Source: an uncultured Propionibacteriaceae bacterium (GTDB lineage Bacteria > Actinomycetota > Actinomycetes > Propionibacteriales > Propionibacteriaceae). From it: a stretch of 15,483 bases of DNA. The notes under the pieces were generated by a model. The model worked only from the letters and a program-made list of their open reading frames with translations. It was not told the origin of the DNA and did no database searches. Below are positions 12,531-15,483 of the stretch, in pieces. The translations under genes and the position numbers were made by a program. The stretch is taken from contig CALCKT010000050.1 in assembly GCA_937965785.1 (NCBI GenBank), positions 1-15,483 of the forward strand, written 5' to 3'. Positions within the stretch are counted from its first letter, which is position 1. Every line of letters begins with the position of its first letter.

Positions 12531-15367
12531 TGACTGGTCGGGGTGCGGATGTGATGCCGCTGCCTCCCGATGTTCGGGACGCCGTTTCCAAGCTTTCGGA
12601 GGGTTATCGGTATGCGCGGGGGATGATTCAAAGCACGCAGGTGTATTCCTGTCCGGCGTACAGGGTGCCGGAGTGGGTGGGGGAGGCGAAGGACGCCTAT
12701 ATGGAGTCAATCCGGAGGCTCGGTAAGCATACGCATGGTTTCGCTGGAGTATTCGTGTCACCGGCCGAGGCATTGGGGCAGTGGTCGGATGCGGTCGGCG
12801 TGGCCATTTCGAAGACCGTGCCCGATCTGTGGGAACGCTATGACCAGGCGGAGAGGAATTACCAGGGAAATCTTCAGGAGTATGCGGAGCACGTCCGGCA
12901 GGAGGTGGCTGCTGGTCGGCAGGTTTCCGCTGAGGAGATAGCGGATGCGAGAAGGGGCTTCTTGGAGCTTCGCGACGAGGACCAGGCCAACATTCTCGCC
13001 GAGTACAAGGCTGCCATGACGGCTCTTGACGCGGTGGCCGGGGAGGCCGCCGGGAAACTCACAGCAGCTCTGGACTCCTTTGTGGAGCCAGGGAAGCAGG
13101 GGTCGCGCAATCAGGTTGGCTCGGAGTTGTTCAACGATATTCCCGTGGTGGATGGCCAGGCCGAGTGGGAGCAGGCGCAAGAGCTGGCCCCGCAGGCCGC
13201 GAGGTATTTGAAGAACTCCTCGCCAACCCCGGAGGAGATCATGGAGTTCAATGCCAAGTATGGAGGGATGTGTTCGAATCCCTTCTTCGCGCAGGCGCTT
13301 GCGCAGCACGTCACGCCGGAGGACATGACGAATTTCCTCATCAAGGCGGAGCAGTATAGGGGGCGGTTGGTCAACAAGGATGCTTATGACGAATCTCTGA
13401 ACTCTCTTTCTGCTTCCCTGGGGTCGTCGGTGGTGTTGTCCACTGGAGGGATGAATGCGGACCCGGCGAACGCGCATGATCAAGAGGCTTTTTCTGCTGC
13501 TAAAGCAGGACTTGTCACTGATTCCGGTGAGTCCATAAGCGCCTTGACCAGCGCCAGACTGGATCAGTGGAAGGCTGTTGGGAATACCTTGTACCGTGGT
13601 GATGGTGATGTCGTAGACCCGGGGCAGGAGTATCTGGGTGGAAACTACGGGCATCATTATGGCTATGAATATCTGGGGACGCTGTTGTCCAGTGCCGCCA
13701 ATTCGAATCCCAACTTGACCCTCGGGGCCGAATTCCTCAACGAGAAGTCGTCGTCAGGTGGTGTTTCTGGGTCACTGGCGCAGGACATCGTTGCCTTCGA
13801 CCACAAGCATGGCGCGGAAATAGCGCAATACGGTGGATATGGAAACTGGGGCCAGCAGTTGCCTCCCGGAGGCAACCGGAATGCAACGGATCCTGTGGAA
13901 TCCATGCTGAAGCTAATGGATGAGCCGAGCTCTCTGCACGATGGGTCTTTGGACGGGGTCCCGCAGCATCAGGAGTCGATTTCGGATCAGAACGCCAAGA
14001 GGTTCGAAGCCGTGCAGAAATTCCTGACTTCCGATACGACCTTCGATGTGAATGCAGAAGATGTCCCTGCGCGCGAGAACAAACTTGAGGCGAAGGGGCC
14101 GATGAACATGACTCGCTACCTCACGGGGTTCCGAGGCAATGAGTATTATTCTGGTACTCAAGATGGCGGGGACAGCCTGGGTCGGGTTTTGGCTCAGGCA
14201 GCTGCGGTCGAGACCGAGCCGCATGGGCTCGATATCGAATCCGAGGAGTACAAGGAGTGGCGTGAACGGTCCAAGCGTGCCGCGCTGGTTTCTGGAAATT
14301 TCTTGCGCGGATACCAAGAGGGATTGGACATCAAGAACAACCTCATCAACGGGGAGGATCCCTTTGGGATCCAGCACAGGTCTTTGCGGAACTGGGCAGG
14401 TTCCATCCTTGCTCCGCAGGTGGAAGGGCTCACCAAGTCTTTGGGTAATCCTGAAGGTGGCGCTCCCGTTGATGTGGCTCCTCTGACGGGTGAGAATCAA
14501 TATTTGATCAGCTTGAATGAAGACTGGCGCAAACGGATCCTTGGGCCGAATGGTTTGTTCACCGATCTCGGGTTCGACCAGCCGCTCGCCAACGGGCGTG
14601 AATCTGCCATAAACGTGCTTAGAATGGCTGCCCACGCATCATACGAGAAGGACCTCTCCGATGTTTTTGCTAGCAGGAATGCTGTTGGAGAAGGTTCTCC
14701 CGGAAGTAGTAATGCGTTGGCCATCAAGGATGCGGTGGAAGGTGTCCAGAACAAGTGGGCGCCCATATTGAACGATCTTGCGCATTCTCCGGCGGCCGCA
14801 TCGGAACAGGCTGGGAAGGCATTGGATGCAAACAATGCTCGATGGAAGTCGTTGATCGAGAAGGGAATTGGTGCTATTCCTTTCGGGAACATCATTGGCG
14901 AGGGACGCAATGTTGCGAAGTGGCTGGTTGAGCAGACAAAGAGCGTCGGAGTACCCATGACATTGGATGCTCTTCTCGATGAGAACAATGCAGAGGAGGC
15001 GCGTCAGGGGGGAGTTGCTGCTGGCCGTGACGAACGAAACAGGGCGGAGGATGTGTTCTACCAGGCCGTTTCGGAAGGGAAGTACTGGGGCGAGGACGAG
15101 AGATTCTCGCCCAGAAAGTATATTGAGAACAGTGGAAAAGAAGTTGTTAGTTTCCTCGATGACAATGGCGAGGTCAAGCCGTACAACCGGATGACTGAGC
15201 TTGAGAAGAAATCGTTCCGGAATTATATCTCCGCAGAGCGGACGACGAGGACGGATGGGGTGATGGTCGGGGGATTGAATCCGATTTATGGGGGAGCGCC
15301 CATCACGATGGATGCCGCCATGAACAATGCTGAGATCAATCGTAAAGAGTTTATGGGAGAGAAGTAA
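12530..15367 (+). CDS. Large candidate T7SS substrate with N-terminal WXG-like domain (DUF6571-like body)
   Basis: This is a 945-aa soluble protein with no signal peptide or clear membrane helix. Its first about 110 residues look like a built-in WXG100 module: a Trp49-Val50-Gly51 turn (EWVGEAKDAY) and Tyr104-xxx-Glu108 (YDQAE), spaced as in WXG100 proteins. A long charged coiled coil follows (about 104-185). The middle has blocks such as SNPFFAQALAQHVTPEDMTNFL (about 249-270), a Tyr/Gly-rich GYEYLGTLLSSAAN stretch with a later DIVAFDHKHG, and DPVESMLKLMDEP with AVQKFLTSDTTF. These recall the DUF6571 family of actinobacterial T7SS-linked proteins; this is recognition by pattern, not a search. 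No known toxin motif is seen at the C-terminus (EINRKEFMGEK). It starts within the stop codon of the small upstream gene and is followed by a lipoprotein gene. The gene is visibly lower in G+C than the core, suggesting separate acquisition or faster change. Function unknown; secreted effector or surface protein is the best guess. Confidence 0.85.
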   Translation: MTGRGADVMPLPPDVRDAVSKLSEGYRYARGMIQSTQVYSCPAYRVPEWVGEAKDAYMESIRRLGKHTHGFAGVFVSPAEALGQWSDAVGVAISKTVPDLWERYDQAERNYQGNLQEYAEHVRQEVAAGRQVSAEEIADARRGFLELRDEDQANILAEYKAAMTALDAVAGEAAGKLTAALDSFVEPGKQGSRNQVGSELFNDIPVVDGQAEWEQAQELAPQAARYLKNSSPTPEEIMEFNAKYGGMCSNPFFAQALAQHVTPEDMTNFLIKAEQYRGRLVNKDAYDESLNSLSASLGSSVVLSTGGMNADPANAHDQEAFSAAKAGLVTDSGESISALTSARLDQWKAVGNTLYRGDGDVVDPGQEYLGGNYGHHYGYEYLGTLLSSAANSNPNLTLGAEFLNEKSSSGGVSGSLAQDIVAFDHKHGAEIAQYGGYGNWGQQLPPGGNRNATDPVESMLKLMDEPSSLHDGSLDGVPQHQESISDQNAKRFEAVQKFLTSDTTFDVNAEDVPARENKLEAKGPMNMTRYLTGFRGNEYYSGTQDGGDSLGRVLAQAAAVETEPHGLDIESEEYKEWRERSKRAALVSGNFLRGYQEGLDIKNNLINGEDPFGIQHRSLRNWAGSILAPQVEGLTKSLGNPEGGAPVDVAPLTGENQYLISLNEDWRKRILGPNGLFTDLGFDQPLANGRESAINVLRMAAHASYEKDLSDVFASRNAVGEGSPGSSNALAIKDAVEGVQNKWAPILNDLAHSPAAASEQAGKALDANNARWKSLIEKGIGAIPFGNIIGEGRNVAKWLVEQTKSVGVPMTLDALLDENNAEEARQGGVAAGRDERNRAEDVFYQAVSEGKYWGEDERFSPRKYIENSGKEVVSFLDDNGEVKPYNRMTELEKKSFRNYISAERTTRTDGVMVGGLNPIYGGAPITMDAAMNNAEINRKEFMGEK

Positions 15368-15395
15368 TGAGTAGCTGGGTGTAAGGGTGGACATT

Positions 15396-15483
15396 GTGGC
15401 TGATCTAAGGCGGTGTGTAGCTGTCGTAGTTGTTGTGGTTCTTGGTTTGTCGGGTTGTGGTGTTTCTTCGGATGGTGTGTCTC
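15396..15483 (+). CDS. Start of a lipoprotein gene (3' end outside window)
   Basis: The visible 29 residues have a basic start (ADLRRC), a Val-rich hydrophobic core and a lipobox LSGC, then GVSSDGVS. This is a clear type II signal peptide with lipidation expected at the Cys, placing the protein on the outer face of the membrane. The GTG at 15396 is chosen because AAGGG (15383-15387) lies 8 nt upstream; a GTG at 15387 in the same frame lies on top of that site. It begins 28 bp after the 945-aa gene, so it likely belongs to the same cassette. A 5-codon reading frame (15367-15384) overlaps the end of the upstream gene and this ribosome site. Nothing can be said of the mature domain. Confidence 0.8.
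   Translation, partial: MADLRRCVAVVVVVVLGLSGCGVSSDGVS

Noticed and set aside
12758..13657. Minus-strand open frame of 299 codons inside the 945-aa gene
   Set aside because: It is antisense to a gene that is translationally coupled to its neighbour and has WXG/YxxxE motifs; no domain is seen in the antisense product.
1..15483. CRISPR arrays, tRNA or rRNA genes, insertion sequences, attachment sites
   Set aside because: I looked for repeated spacer patterns, cloverleaf-like conserved arms, transposase motifs and long terminal repeats and saw none.

Overview
The window is a type VII secretion (ESX/T7SS) locus from a high-G+C Gram-positive bacterium (Actinomycetota). It encodes a mycosin protease, EccB, two EccD-type membrane proteins, a three-ATPase EccC, a pair of WXG100 proteins, a membrane-anchored FHA protein, and a likely substrate cassette. 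The gene set (EccB, EccC, EccD, MycP and an Esx pair, with no EccE or EccA in the window) resembles the minimal ESX-4-like or non-mycobacterial actinobacterial T7SS rather than ESX-1/3/5. The genus cannot be named from the sequence alone.

Layout. (1) Positions 1-445 (+): 3' end of an unidentified gene whose start lies outside the window. (2) Positions 490-4453 (-): a tight operon eccD > eccB > mycP, with overlapping start and stop codons at both junctions. (3) Positions 4454-4681: a 228-bp divergent intergenic region, the largest gene-free stretch here. It holds a candidate promoter and a small dyad. (4) Positions 4682-5364 (+): two WXG100 genes, followed by a strong convergent hairpin terminator at 5394-5428. 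(5) Positions 5450-7926 (-): a second EccD-like gene and, overlapping it by 4 nt, an RDD-(Pro-rich)-FHA gene. (6) Positions 7927-8072: a divergent control region with a perfect dyad. (7) Positions 8073-12068 (+): eccC. (8) Positions 12180-15367 (+): a small helical protein and a 945-residue protein, coupled by a 1-nt stop/start overlap. The base composition of this part is visibly lower in G+C than the secretion core. (9) Position 15396 to the window end (+): start of a lipoprotein gene.

How it works together. EccB, EccC and EccD are expected to form the inner-membrane secretion complex, with MycP as the membrane-anchored protease that stabilises or matures it on the outer face. The WXG100 pair are the generic small substrates. 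The 945-aa protein and its small upstream partner are the best candidates for a dedicated substrate pair: the large protein carries its own N-terminal WXG turn and YxxxE motif, and the small one also has YxxxE. The FHA protein probably links the apparatus to Ser/Thr phosphorylation. The most unusual points are the two different EccD proteins in separate operons, the RDD-FHA fusion, and the low-G+C effector-lipoprotein cassette next to eccC.
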